A DNA stretch of 64,000 nt from assembly GCA_036971615.1 (NCBI GenBank), contig JAYKKR010000002.1:310001-374000 (forward strand), read 5' to 3'. Within the stretch, counting starts at the first letter, position 1; each line of letters opens with the position of its first letter. A program made the translations under genes and the position numbers. This document shows, in pieces, positions 22,408-34,832 of this stretch. A model generated the notes under the pieces. It was not told the origin of the DNA. It saw nothing but the letters and a program-made list of their open reading frames with translations, and did not search any database. Origin of the DNA: Amyloporia xantha. Its lineage: Eukaryota > Basidiomycota > Agaricomycetes > Polyporales > Adustoporiaceae.

Positions 22408-22929
22408 TTTAGTTGAAGGTCAAGTGGGTGATGTATGTGATGGGGAAAGACAACCCAGCAGGAGACTTTTTATATCAATACTGGCTTAGATGATTGATAT
22501 AATTAGCCAAAGAAGTCAGAAGCCATAGGGTTTATCAGCTTCCATGCAGACTGTCCCCAATACAAATATCTTCCATCTGATGTCCTTGACCTGTCCAAAT
22601 CACTGGCACACATCAATCATTGTCTGTCATCATATTGCAGCCTATGGATTGGAACTAAGAAGAATGCGGGTTTTTCACATATTCTTTCTCAGTGAGCAAC
22701 TGATATAAAACAATCTTGATTGAGCCCAGAATGTCTGGCATTCAATCGACACTGCATCAGTCTTCTTTCCAGTCCCAGTGAAACCCTAATTGAGTAGGTA
22801 GGGGGATTTGAATACCATGACACGGCTTTCTGATTGACATTTAATTCTGGAAGATAGGTCACAGTACAAGTCAGATATTAACCATGGTACCTGGCTGCAA
22901 CATGTAAAGGCCACTACGAGGAATCAGCA
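22408..22929. other. Upstream flank of the DUF6533-type gene, AT-rich
   Basis: Still CpG-poor and AT-rich. A plausible TATA box on the minus strand (TATAAAAAG, 22466-22474) lies about 60 nt upstream of the ATG at 22407. No other coding sequence is seen. Composition returns to normal near 22970. Confidence 0.4.
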
Positions 22930-24110
22930 TGTCCTAACAACACAATTTGTTACATGAAAGCCTTAAACAAATTTCTGCGCTAGACTTGCTGGCATTACTT
23001 TCGCCAACCACAGTCAGCCCGACAGATATAGGTGGATGCACGTGTCTCACGCACCAGAGCAGGACCGATAGAATCATCAGCTGTGCAACAGTGCAGACTG
23101 AGCACTCTTCGGTCGGAACCACTCGAAGCGATAGCGAAGGGAAGTCGAGAACGGTGTCCGGACTGATCAAATATTCATGATGTCGTGCTGCACATCACGC
23201 ACTCACAGTCCTAGTAATAGTGCCTTCTCCCCATCAACGGTCATGAGCACGACTATATTAGGCATCAAAACGGCGGTGGTCAGTGTGTTAGTCCGGGACA
23301 TCATCATGTTGACGAAGTTCAGCACGATCCACGAGTCGCTCCGAGGCAGCGAATGGAAACAGCCTAGGATGGGGAGACACAGTACTGCCTTGCAAAAGAA
23401 CCCCTTGCCCAGCGAAGACCTGTATCAACATCACGAGAAGTTCATAACGAAAGGCCAGAACCAGCGCCCGCATTGAATGTGGCGTAATGGAAGACACTTA
23501 CGACACTGCTTACCTCTCACTACTCTGCAAAGACAACCACTGAGTCAAAATCTATCTAGCCAGTTCGCAGACTAAACATTGGCAAGCCATACGAAGCTGA
23601 GGAAGAATGCGCCACCTTGAATGTTCTGGTGTGTTGTCAACGGTTGAATGGGTCAGACATCGACTTCGCAGAGCGCGCGAGTTGACAGGCATCGAAGGTG
23701 GTTTGATGAGTGGTTTGAGGGTGCTGATCGCGACATGATGAGGACGTTGGTTGAAAACCACCCAGAGGGACACCATCATTCCAGTGGATTGTTACTAATG
23801 CGAAGATACCTGGCCCGACCGCCGGTGAGAACGCGACCCCGTTGGTATACTCGTCCTATGACCGCTTTCATAGCGGCCCTAGCCTCATGTTTTTTTAGCG
23901 CAGAGGTTAGCCCTACAGCTCGAGGGAGAATAGCTATAGTGAAGATGAAAGGCTCCTCGAGTCGGGGTACTCGACGCCGTGGCAGCTCCGACTCGGAGGT
24001 CGATCATCTGCGCACCAAACCCATGCGCATACTTAAGCTCACCTTGAATATACCCCTGGGAAGCGAGACTTCGGCATACATACACTTGCTAACGCTCAGA
24101 TTTTGAACTC
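22930..24110 (-). other. Unresolved stretch, possible remnant of a membrane-protein gene
   Basis: Ordinary base composition returns here. On the minus strand several short open segments have hydrophobic, gene-like character, such as WIVLNFVNMMMS followed by LMPNIVVLMTVDGEKALLL ahead of a GTGAGT donor (about 23200-23330), and GGAFFLSFVWLAN (about 23585-23620). They loosely resemble the C-terminal half of the neighbouring DUF6533-type protein (LLLRDG...ALLALN). I could not join them into one frame, and stops interrupt them. It may be a decayed paralogue, or no gene at all. Confidence 0.25.
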
Positions 24111-24376
24111 TCCCACCTGACTCAAAATCGCTCAACGTCCTCGTTGTATATCTCCTTGTCTCTGCCTTCATGGTTATCGATGGTTATATATCGGCTAACA
24201 ATATACGCAACCATCATAGAGTGTTGGAACCCCGTTGCGTCGCATACAACTCGTGTACAAAAATGAGAAAGATAACTACGAGCTACAACAGGACAAATCA
24301 TGACGACTACTTATACACAAAAGATGTTCTGCACGCAACACTAACGCTCGTGTCAAAGCAGACGAACAATGCATGC

Positions 24377-25594
24377 TCAGAACCCGCCGACGGTCCAGCC
24401 ACCGTCAGCGACAATCACCTTGAGCGAGTCGGATGGTCAATTCAGTTACGAGTTGCGATCACAGAAACGCTAGGCACACACCTTGTTCGTCATATAACCA
24501 TTGCTCGCGAGCAGCAGCACGATGTCGGCCATCTCCTCCGGGCGCCCAAGCCGGCCCACGGGGATCTTGTTCTTCGCCTCGGGCGAGGGGTTCGCCATCA
24601 TCGCCGTATCTGTCGTGTACGAAGAGGACGGTGTGAGCGTGCTGCTGACCTCGGCGAGAGGCGGAGGAGGGGGATGACGTCTACCTTCGATGAGCGCGGG
24701 CGCGATCGCGTTCGTCGTCTGTACAGGGGTAACCGCATTAGTGTGGGTGCGGGGAAGACGGGTATTGGGGAACGCACGATGCCCTCTTTTGCGTAGCGCA
24801 GGGAGAGCCAGTGCACGAGACCGTGCAGCGCGGACTTGGACGAGGCGTAGTGTGGGCCGATCACACCACCATTGCCTGCGGCGACGCTGGAGATGCAGCC
24901 CGTAAGCCGGAGTGGCGAGGCGGAGCGGGGGCACCTACCTAGAGGCGAAAATGATGCGGCCCCAGTGCTGAGACTCCATGTACGGAACGCAGAGCTGCGC
25001 GAGCTGCACGGCGACATTCAGCGCAAGCCTGACAATCCACACTGCACCTGACGCACCGCATAGCTCGTCCCCGTGTTCGTCCGCCACACCTCCTCGAACA
25101 CCTCCACGCTCACGTCCTTCACGTCCCCCTCCGGGCCGATCTTCGGGCCTGCGATGCCGTGGTTGCTGTACAGCACGTCCGGGTTGCCGAGCGTCTGGAC
25201 GACGTCGGCGTGCAGGCGGCGCGCCTCGTCGTAGCGCGAGAGGTCTGCCTGGAACGCAGCGAAGCGCGGCTGTGCGCCGGGCGGGGCGAGCGTGCGGAGG
25301 TAGTTGATGAGCGACTCGGCCTTGGGCAGGGAGGAGGCGGAGTTGTAGTGCACGGCGACGGAGCAGCCGACGCGCGCGAAGGCCTTGGCGGTCGCTTGGC
25401 CGATCCCGCCGCTGGGGTGCGCGTGGATGTGAGTGCGAGTGAAAGGGGAGGCGGCGGGGGAAGGGAACGTACGTGCAACCGGTGATGAGGACGAGGCGGC
25501 CCTTGAGAGAAGTTCCAACGCCTGTCATGGTACCTTGCGCGTCTGAGTTTGCGTCGCTGCCGGTGTGAAGTTTATCGCGGAGTTTGTCGAGCAT
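24377..25594 (-). CDS. Short-chain dehydrogenase/reductase (3-oxoacyl-ACP-reductase-like)
   Basis: Classical Rossmann-fold SDR using NAD(P)H to interconvert an alcohol and a ketone; substrate unknown. Start ATG 25594 (MLDKLRDKLHTGSDANS). The first splice rebuilds the cofactor motif as LITGCTGGIGQATAKAF (TGxxxGxG). Then come AVHYNSASS, AFQADLSRYDEARRLH, DVLYSNHGIAGPKIG (NxG motif), TNTGTSYALAQLCVPYM across an intron, RIIFASSVAAGNGG (catalytic Ser region), PHYASSKSALHGLVHWLS (YxxxK active site), TNAIAPALIEDTAMM, IPVGRLGRPEEMADIV and the final exon VIVADGGWTVGGF, stop at 24377-24379. The motif order is complete, and seven exons join with GT-AG introns. The N-terminal stretch ahead of the Rossmann fold is about 32 residues with no clear targeting signal. 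Confidence 0.92.
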
Positions 25595-25641
25595 ACGGGA
25601 ATGGTAGAGAGCGCGGTGCTGTTCTAGATAGCTTTAGGGGA

Positions 25642-25649
25642 CTTTTATA
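25642..25649 (-). promoter_or_regulatory. TATA box of the SDR gene
   Basis: TATAAAAG on the minus strand lies about 48 nt upstream of the start codon at 25594. It is a strong consensus match at a plausible distance and supports that start. Confidence 0.55.
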
Positions 25650-27167
25650 AAGCGTAAAGCGGCGTTCGGCATCGTAGAGGGGTGGCCGGGACGAAGGATC
25701 CGGGCGGGTGAGATCAGCCATGACGTCTATGGGTTTGCACCAATGCGCGAACTGGAAAGGAAAAGGGACAGACGGAGAGCCTACGGAGACCGTGAAGAGG
25801 GTTGATTATAGATCGCGCCACCGAGGGCACCAAGCCGTCTGGCTGGAGTCGCAAAAAATTCTCAAGGTGTGTCGTCGGTAGGTATCCAAAACGGGTACAC
25901 AGGAAACTCGAATTATGTTCCCTTGGTCCCAGTAAGCCTGCGTTAGGTGCACAGCCAGGCATGGCGACAAGGGATATTATGCTGCACATTGGCAGTGACA
26001 CAGCACATACCGAACTGTGGACCATGTCTGGATTTCAATATACAATATATTTCATTCCGACCGAAACAGTGGCCGGGGGCCTGGGAGCATACCGGATGAG
26101 GACGCAAGAAATGCGCGTCCGACAGCACACTGACAGCACTGCACGTTCGAACCCAAACCAAACGCTTTGGAAAGCCAGAGAGACCTCAAAGATCAAGCTC
26201 AAGAGTAGGGACATGGTGGTAGTTAATCAAGACGCGGTCGTGACAGTGTCACACATGTTCGACGTTCGTGACTGTCAGGGAGAGTGGGCGCCAATCGAGA
26301 TCACACTGTAAGTACCACGGCGCGAGAGGGCGCGAGGCTCGAGCCACCATGCCCTCCTTATGTCTTCAAACCGACCAACTGCTTCTCTTTTCAATATGTG
26401 TGGTGCTGTGTCTTGCTGTGTAGCATCTACGAGATCTCTGTCTTGCAAGTCTGCAGAATGACTCAGAGTACCGTCTTGGATCACAACATTCGCCTCCTCT
26501 TTGTATGGCTCGTAGTACGAGCTGGTGTGGTTCCTAAGCGGCTTGCATCTGCACTAACGACGCCGCCATGTGGTTTCGAGCCCATCAGTGGGCATTCGAT
26601 CTCAAGACCAAGGAAGTCCATGACAGTAACAAATGGTCTGCCGAAGTTAACCCAAGCGGATAATATTGATCGCTCGAGACCAGGCAAGGTTTCGTACATT
26701 CGACTCTGGCAATGAGAATCGTGTACTTATTCCGGAGAACATGGTGGTTCGAGTAGCATATCTGCTGCCTTATGTGTCTCTTCTGCCAACGCCGCAATCT
26801 TAATTTTATTGACCATGCACAACGGCAGCGTGCACTTGCTCTGTCAATTATACGATGCCCTTGCGTTTGTTTCCACGACAGCGAACTTGCTACTAAATAT
26901 TTTGACGCATGCGGCACTCGCTTCACCCATTCGCTTTGCATATGTTCTCATCGAGGATCATTCTTCGCTCAGGTCGCGCCGAGAGACATATGCAACGAAC
27001 GTCACATGGGTCCATGACCTCGGTCAAATGACCAGCCACGATGGTGTTCACTTTCACCGCCGGGCAAGTCGAGCCGCGTCTTCGAGGTTCGAGTCCATAT
27101 ATTTCATCGAAGTACGGGTAAGAAGTCTGCTCGGGGCTCCACTGTATCTTAGTACCCTGTGCCCACC
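25650..27167. other. Intergenic between divergent SDR and alpha-glucosidase genes
   Basis: About 1.5 kb holding both promoters. A TATATTT sequence near 27098 is a weak candidate for the alpha-glucosidase TATA region. Open frames here are short and without family signal. The sequence GGTTCGAGTCC at 27086-27096 resembles a tRNA B-box, but I see no tRNA fold around it. Confidence 0.35.
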
Positions 27168-30100
27168 ATGACATGGTACGCCCGCCTTCTAGCGTTTGCT
27201 GCCATTGCCTCGATCGTGTTTGTGGAGGGACAACCTTCAGATGCAAACAATTTGAATCTGTGTCCTGGATATACCGCGACGAATGTCGTCACAGACGGGC
27301 CTAACTTGACTGCCAACTTGGTCCTAGCTGGGACCGCGTGTAACGTCTACGGGCCAGATATCGAGGAGCTGCTTCTGGAAGTGACATACGAAACCGGTAG
27401 GTCAAGCGCGAGTGGTATACTTCACCGCTTCATAGTGACATTGCTTCGCAGAAACTCGTATCCACCTAAAGGTCACTGACCCGAGTACGGTGCGGTATGA
27501 GGTACCGGAGTCGGTCTTGCCCCGTCCTCAGGCAGGCCCGTCCACAACGCCCGAAACCGCCGCGATCCGCTTCAACTACACCGCCTCGCCCTTCTCGTTC
27601 TCCATCTACCGCGCGTCCACGTCCGAAGTGCTCTTCTCCACCGCCTCGTACCCGTTGATCTACGAGCCGCAGTACCTGCGCCTGAAGACGGGCCTCCCGC
27701 TCGACGCGAACATCTACGGCCTCGGCGAGCACACGGAGAACTTCCGGCTGCCGACGGTCGACCTCGTGCGGACGCTGTGGTCCCGCGACGCGTACGGCGT
27801 GCCGAATGGGACGAACCTGTACGGGAACCACCCGATCTACTATGAGCACCGCCTGTCGGGCACACATGGGGTGTTCCTCCTCAGCTCGAACGGGATGGAC
27901 ATCAAGATCAACACCACCGCGGAGGAGGGCACGACGCTCGAGTATAACGTGATTGGGGGAGTGCTCGATCTGTACTTCCTAGCAGGTAGTGAGACCGACC
28001 CTACTGAAGTGGCGAGGCAGTATGCGGAAGTGGTCGGCACCCCGGCTGAGGTGCCTTACTGGTCTTTCGGACTCCACCAGTGCCGATTCGGGTATACTGG
28101 TAGGTGATCAGGTCCTTCGCCGTTGCGTGCATGTTCTCAGAAGAAACTGGTAGACTTTGTGGAGGTCGCAGATGTGATCACGAACTACTCACTCGCTAAC
28201 ATCCCGCTTGAAACCATGTGGACGGACATAGGTGACCAAGCCTCAGTCTTTCCGGTTTGCTGCTGTAATATTGATCATTGGGCGCCAGACTACATGTACA
28301 ACCGCCGCATCTTCACCGTCGATCTAGATTACTTTCCCTTGCCAAGAATGCGCCAAATTATAGAATACCTCCACTCTCACGATCAGCACTATAGTGCGTC
28401 GTCCTTGCTGAACATCGTGGTATTCTCATAGACAGACCATCATGCACAGTTTTGATGACTGACCCCGCTGTCGCATACGCCCCGAGCGAGGGGTACGGCA
28501 CCTACGACCGCGGAACAGCTGCGGATGTATGGTTGAAAGCGTCCAATGGTAGCTCTTTTCTGGGCGTCGTCTGGCCTGGTGGGTGGTCTTCGCATTTGTA
28601 AGATGTAGTTCTGCATTGACATATGATGACTGGACCAGGTGTCACTGTCTACCCCGGTAAGCAACGAATAATACACAAATAATAATAAACCTAATCATAT
28701 TTTGACCAGATTGGTTTAATCCTTTAGTACAAGAGTAAGTGAATCATTTTTAGCACGCTGAAAGTCACTGAGTTCTAGGTGCAGTTTCTGGTCAAATGAG
28801 TACCAGCTGTTCTATAACCCACAAAATGGGCTGGACATCGACGGCGCTTGGATCGACATGAACGAGCCATCTAGCGTACGTCTCTTTTCACAGAGGAGAA
28901 TTTCCTGGTTAGGCTTATCCGCATCAGTTCTGCGATGTTCCTTGCACAGACCCATTCCAGCAAGCTGCCGAACAAGACCTCCCTCCTCCGAGGACCACCC
29001 TGCCCCCTGATCCCAATGCGCCCATATTCGTCAACTCATCCACCTCTGACGTCACTTCGGCGCTTCAGAAAAGGCAACTGGACACCGGTGAGAATGTCCT
29101 CTATCCGCCGTACGCCATCAACAATGCAGCCGGTGCGTTATCGAACAGGACATCATACGTAAGTCTCCCACAATTGCTCGTTGCAGTATGCAAGTTAATT
29201 GTTGATTTGGTAGACCAATGCCGTACATGCGAATGGTCTCCTCGATTATAACACTCGTAAGTTGTCAATTCAGATCATTTTACCACAACATCTTGAATTG
29301 ATCGCCCGTAGACAACCTCTTCGGGACCATGATGTCGACGGTTACTCACAACGCTATGCTTACACGGCGACCCGGGCTACGCACGCTTGTCGTCACACGA
29401 TCCACATTCGCTGGAGCTGGTAAACGGGTACAGAAGTGGTTGGGTGACAATTTTAGCGACTGGGAGCACTATCACAACTCAATCTCGGGCATCTTGAGCA
29501 TGGCAAGCGTATTCCACGTCCCAATGGTGGGTGCGGATATCTGTGGATATGGTAATATTCCATAATTTCTATACATATCTAAAAGCGCTAATTCAACGAC
29601 CGGCCAGCTGAAGATACCACTGAGACGTTGTGCGCCCGATGGGCCATGCTTGGCGCGTTCTATCCCTTCATGCGCGACGTAAGCCCCCGTCACTTTCTCT
29701 AGACAATCTGCTCTTACATGGCTAGGATAGCATAACGATGACACGTCGATTCCCCAAGAATTCTATCGGTGGCCTATCGTCGCACAAGCCGCTAGAAATG
29801 CTCTAGACATGCGGTAGGTGTCCATTCCTAGTAACACATGGCGCAATTTGCTCACGAATGCTCCAGATACCGTCTTATGGACTACATCTATACGGCTTTC
29901 CATGAAGCTTATGGTGATGGCACGCCGGTGCTTAACCCATTATGGTACAAATACCCACGAGACCCATCCACATTTTCTATCGATCTCCAGTTCCTCTTTG
30001 GCGACTCAATTCTCGTTTCTCCAGTCACGGAGGAAAACGCCACATCCGTCAGTATCTACCTGCCTAACGACATGTTCTACGACTTCTCTACCTTGGCTCC

Positions 30101-30560
30101 TCTCCAAGGCAGTGGCAGCTATGTCGAGATCGAAGACGTAAACTTGACGTCTATTCCTATTCATATTCGAAGTGGCGTCGTCCTGCCCCTCCGTGCACAG
30201 GGTGCCATGACCACAACAGCACTCAGGCAGCAGAATTTCGAGCTCGTCATTGCTCCAAATGCAAGTGGAGAAGCCACGGGTTCTTTGTATATGGACGACG
30301 GCGTCTCTATCACACCCGCATCAACGACGACGGTGGATATGACCTATCAGAATGGACTGCTGACAGTAACTGGAGATTTCGGATACCCTACGGGTGTAAA
30401 CATCTCACAGGTCCTCTTGTTGAATGCCGCACCTGCAGAATCTCTGCAACTGAACGGACAAGGTTTTAATGGTGCATCTCTGTATGACTCGAGTACAAAA
30501 GTGTTGACTATTGCGCTGGACCTTCCATTTACTCAAAGCTTCTCATTACAGATCTCATAA
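27168..30560 (+). CDS. Secreted alpha-glucosidase, glycoside hydrolase family 31
   Basis: Retaining alpha-glucosidase that releases glucose from maltose or starch ends outside the cell. Start ATG 27168 in a good context (CACCATGA); signal peptide [21 protein letters not shown]. The N-terminal beta domain includes [20 protein letters not shown] and [11 protein letters not shown]. The catalytic barrel has [49 protein letters not shown] (Asp nucleophile), [32 protein letters not shown] (acid/base Asp) and MVGADICGY. After this come [18 protein letters not shown], the C-terminal sheet with [17 protein letters not shown], and [13 protein letters not shown]. About fifteen exons with short GT-AG introns give roughly 870-900 residues, the usual size. 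Stop 30558-30560. A cluster of tiny exons around 28640-28735 is inferred from frame. No defect is seen. Confidence 0.93.
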
Positions 30561-30768
30561 GATACCTGCTCACTTAACTACGTATTGTAGGGCTGAAGCT
30601 GGTCGAGTTAAATTGATTAATACGACTATTCGTGGCATTCAAATGCGTAGCATTTATACTTCACACCTGCTGCATAACTGAATGAGTACGATCAACACAC
30701 TTCCAGATGTGACATGAATTATACATGGCTATACAGATCGATTAAATGGGAAATCACACGAGAAGGCC
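30561..30768. other. Short convergent 3' region
   Basis: Convergent 3' flanks of the alpha-glucosidase and the Rap1-like gene, only about 200 bp. No gene. Confidence 0.4.
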
Positions 30769-33700
30769 TCACGCGCTACTACCAAACAATATACTTCCCA
30801 ACTTCTTGCCCAGCAGAATTTTGACTGAACTCGAGCCCATTTTATCTTCTAGCTCTTGCAATTTCTTCTGCCGTAGGGCATCGGCAAGTATCTGCGAAGC
30901 ATCTGTACCGTCCGGCAAAGGCGATGCCCCTGGCCGATCAACTTCCATCCATCCTTGGAGCTGCTCGGTTTCCTCGGTTTCCTCGTACCTTGCACTATCC
31001 TCGTCATCCTCATCGTCTTCCCCCTTCTGAGGAGTTTGAAAAGGTGAGACGCCACCGACTCGGCTAGCTTCCCGCGCGAGCGCTTCATCCTCCCTCCCTT
31101 CCCTCATTAACCTTGCATACTGCCCTGCCCGCGATTGTTTTGGGGGTGAGTATTCTCGACTTGCTAAGTCGCTCTGGTCATCATCAGGTACAGGTGTGAT
31201 CTGCAAGATCGAAGATTTGCGTACGTGTGAGGACCGAGACCTCGCTTGACCTCCATTAGAGCGTGAACCTGGTTCAGAGGAGTTCCGATCCACAGACCAA
31301 CGCATAGGCTTAGCCGCAGTGCCATCAATGTCTGTTTCCGCAGTTTGCAAAGATTCAAGATACTGCAACGCCGCACTCTCTGCAGCCTCTCTCATCTTGC
31401 GCAAGGTGACATCCGTTTCTTTGAGGGATCCAGTTTTACTCCATACTCTCCGCACAATTTCCGGATTGAAGCCGTGGTTCTCCGACATTGTCTGAATGGC
31501 GGTTTCTATCCCGATGTGGACGACAACAGATTCATCGGCCTCACTCAGTTGCACCTCGGGATCCAGAGAAATCGAGCGAGTTCGATTAATAAGACTATGT
31601 GAACGTCTGTGTCGGGATGACGCGCCAATCCAAGAGTCGTCGAATGAGCCAAGTGCTGTTCGAGCAGTTGGAAGCAGGGGTAATGATCTCCGCGACCGAA
31701 GCTCGTCCAGATGGCTTGTAGTCTCTTGGCGGGTAGTCTCGAAATCATCACCTGTGACATGTCCTCCCAAGGTATTTCGCCGATGTCGCAATTCCTTAGG
31801 GTGCGGCGTACTCTGTGGTAGCTCCCGCCCCTTCCCTTTGACATCAATACTATCCCGGTCAAAACGAACGCTACGGGAAACAGCTGATTCTGAATCCTCC
31901 GAAGACTGGCGATAGAATGGCTTTTGGGGAGTGGGAGGCTGTTGTGCAGACCCAGAGCTCGAAGGGAGAATAGGTCGCGAAAGAGCAGAGGGCGACGCAT
32001 ACTGCCGAGACGTAGGATTAAAGACGTAGAGAGTTGACTGTCCACTTTCCGCCTCGGCTTGTTGAAAACGATTGTTCCTCACTTTGGTATCTGCAAAGCC
32101 AAAACGCCTAGCAGCAGATATTTTGACTTGAGCTTGAGGGGCAATCTCAGCCTGCGCTAAACGTGATGCACCTGGACCCTGAGGCTGCGTAACAAGGTCA
32201 AAATACTGAGAGGGCTGGCTGAATGGATGATGTTCTCTGTGCGACGGCTTGTGCGATGGTTGTGAAGCCTCAAGCTCTTGAGAGAGTTGACTGAACGGGT
32301 GATGCTTTGGAGCAACAGGCCGATGAATGTGAGCCAGAGGGCGAGACATTAGAGCAGAGCCGGTGGACAACTTCGTCAAATCTAGCGCCTGTTTGTCCGC
32401 CATTTCTAGGGCCGACTTCGTTTGCGCGGCGCCTTCGCCATGCGGCTTCATGTCAGTCTCCCTCCCTTTGCCCTTGTCTTTGCGTCGCAATGGGGGCCAA
32501 AATGCCAGATTGTCCTGTTCATTCTCCAAGGCACCATCGCGTTCATCCGCGTCATTACCATCCCCACTGTCCCCTTCCACGCCACTCACCCTGGCACGTC
32601 TGCCCTCCCAGCTGACACGCCGTCTGCCGCGTGCATCACTGAACGCGTTATTGAACGCGCCCTCCTCAAGCCGTGGAGGCTCCCTCTTCCGCTTAGATGG
32701 CATTGGGGAATTCTCACGGCTCTGTATCACAGGCGTAGGCGGCAGCGATTCGAAGACTTCTATTTCATCTACCCGGCGGAGGTTGCGTTTTCTGGGCGGC
32801 TTCGAGGAGAGTAAACCCTCTCGGGATGGGCCGGGTTGAGGGTCCGACTGAGACTCCGCACCTGAAATCGTAGCGGCGGTAGATTGAACAGTGCCTGTAG
32901 GTTCCCAAGGAGAACTTGTCTGCTCCACCGATGACTTCGCATTATTGTCGGTGCTGCTGGGACCAGCTTGTACCCTGCTGCTAGCTTGAACCAAATTGGT
33001 AGCGGGAGCTGAAGGCGCATTGGAGACCAGAGGAGAAGGAGACGGCAACGGCGACTGCACCACGCTGGTAGGTGGCGTAGGTTCCTGCGAAATCTTCACG
33101 GGCTTCATCTTTCTCTCCAGTTTGAGCAAGGTCTCAGGCGACGGGATGACCTGCGAAATGACGGAATCATTACGTGGACGTTGCTGTGTATGCGGTGTCG
33201 ACGTTGTCGGAAACGTGCCAGGAAGTGACAGCTTATCGGCTTCTAGTGGAGAAGAGGGGATATCAGGATATATCTTGAATCTGGGTGTATCATCCGGCTC
33301 GAGCGTGGAAGAAGGAATCGCTTTATTATCGCTGGTAGATGCAGATCTGTGGTTGAGAACGGGAACGAGGCGATTACATTAGTCTGAAGTTGAAGAATGG
33401 TAGCGCGATACGCACTGGCTGGTGCTGGTCATAGGCAAACCCTCATTAATATCAATCGTTCCCTCTTCCTCTTCATTTTGTCTAGCGTCAACTGGGGATA
33501 CCTGCATAATCTCCTCATTGGCTATGCCCTCGTGTTTTTCATGACCAGTCAAAACATCACCACGGTCATCCGAAGCGGGAGGCTCCCTATGCTGCACCCC
33601 AGTCTCCGTATCCTCGCTGTCCCGGGTGTCAAGCTCTTCCTCCACGTGCTCAGCATCTTCCACGTCGGCGTCAGCCCCACTGGTCTCGGCTGGCTCTTGA

Positions 33701-34832
33701 ACAGACTTGACCGCTTCGTGCTGTTCTTCAGCTGCCTCCACTTTTAGCGGGTGTTCTACCTGCGGGTCCTCATCCGACGAGTGCTCGATACGCCTCTTCT
33801 TCGTCTGTCGTCGCGTTACAGCACGCTCTGGTTGATCATCACCCCGTTCGCCCATCTCCTTTCCCTTCCCCTTGTCCGTCTCGTCCAGGCGCTTGCGTTT
33901 CCTCGGTCGCTTTTGCTGGTCGTTCTCATACTCCTGTTCCCCCTGTTCCCGACTCTGATCCCGCTCCCGCTCCTCTTCTTTCCCTTCTTTCTCTTCCTCC
34001 TCTTCCTCCTCTTCCTCCTTGATTACCTCATCCCTCGCCGCTGCGGCTTTTCTGCGAGCCGACTTCCTCTCGCGCGCGGGGGTTTCCAAGATAGCGCCGT
34101 GGGAATGTGTCTGCTGGTAATGTTCGATGTACTCGTCGAATTCTTCCCTCCGGATCTTATACCGCTCGCGCCACGATAACGCTGGGTGACGGCTAGCCCA
34201 TGGCCAATTACCGCCGTCCTACGTTGAATCAGACACATTCATGTGCATTTATATCATGTATTGTAACTTACATTAGCTGTAAGTCTGGTATAGAGACTAT
34301 TCCCTAGGCGACCGGTGGAACTCAGGCTGTGTTCAGCCAGATATGCTACTAGGTTCCGGTCGTCCTCCCTGGAATATGGGACGCGTGATCTTCCCGGCGT
34401 CGACCTGGGAGTAGGAGCAGGGGCCAAGTCTGAGGCGGACAAGCCCTCCTCGGGATGCTTCTTCTGCCACTTCGTGATTTGCCGATCGTAGTATTCGCGG
34501 TTCTTGACATAGTGGTTCCGCCATGACTGCCAGGTGTGCCGGCGCGACCAGGGCCATTTCTTCTTCCCCTACGGAATTACATCAGTGTTATAATGATTAC
34601 GAACCTTCCGAGGGAAACGGAAAGTTGTGCACATACGTTGTCTACCAGGACACGCCAAATTTGGTTTCCACTTCTATCCCGCCCGTCAGGGGTGTATTTC
34701 GCGAGGTAGCGGACGAGATAATCCGAGTCATTTTCAGAGAATTCAATGCGGCTAGTAGTTTGCGCGTATAAAGCATACATTCATATGCACATATGAAGGG
34801 TGAACGTACGGGCTGCGCGGAGTAGCAGACAT
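30769..34832 (-). CDS. Rap1-like telomere-protein candidate with two tandem Rap1-Myb repeats
   Basis: Probably a nuclear DNA/telomere-binding protein related to Rap1. Five exons join in frame: 34810-34832, 34637-34751, 34272-34568, 33416-34218 and 30769-33346, giving 1271 residues. Myb repeat 1 (about residues 9-70): RIEFSENDSDYLVRYLA, GNQIWRVLVDN, then WPWSRRHTWQSWRNHY. Myb repeat 2 (about 105-175): RVPYSREDDRNLVAYLAEHS, GNSLYTRLTAN, then WPWASRHPALSWRERY. Both share the pattern of the Rap1-Myb domain and of the single repeat in the gene at 44329-47903. Next is a very acidic/basic segment (EEEEEEEEEKEGKEEE, RPRKRKRLDE), then a long Ser/Pro-rich disordered tail. Around residues 1030-1090 there is a helical block (ETAIQTMSENHGFNPEIVRR, VWSKTGSLKE) reminiscent of helical interaction segments in Rap1 proteins, which is inference. 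No BRCT domain is seen. Confidence 0.85.

Noticed and set aside
24598..25594. Long frames on both strands over the SDR gene
   Set aside because: GC-rich third positions create open shadow frames. Only the spliced minus-strand frame has TGxxxGxG and YxxxK.
27086..27096. tRNA-like B-box GGTTCGAGTCC
   Set aside because: No A-box, acceptor stem or anticodon arm could be folded around it.
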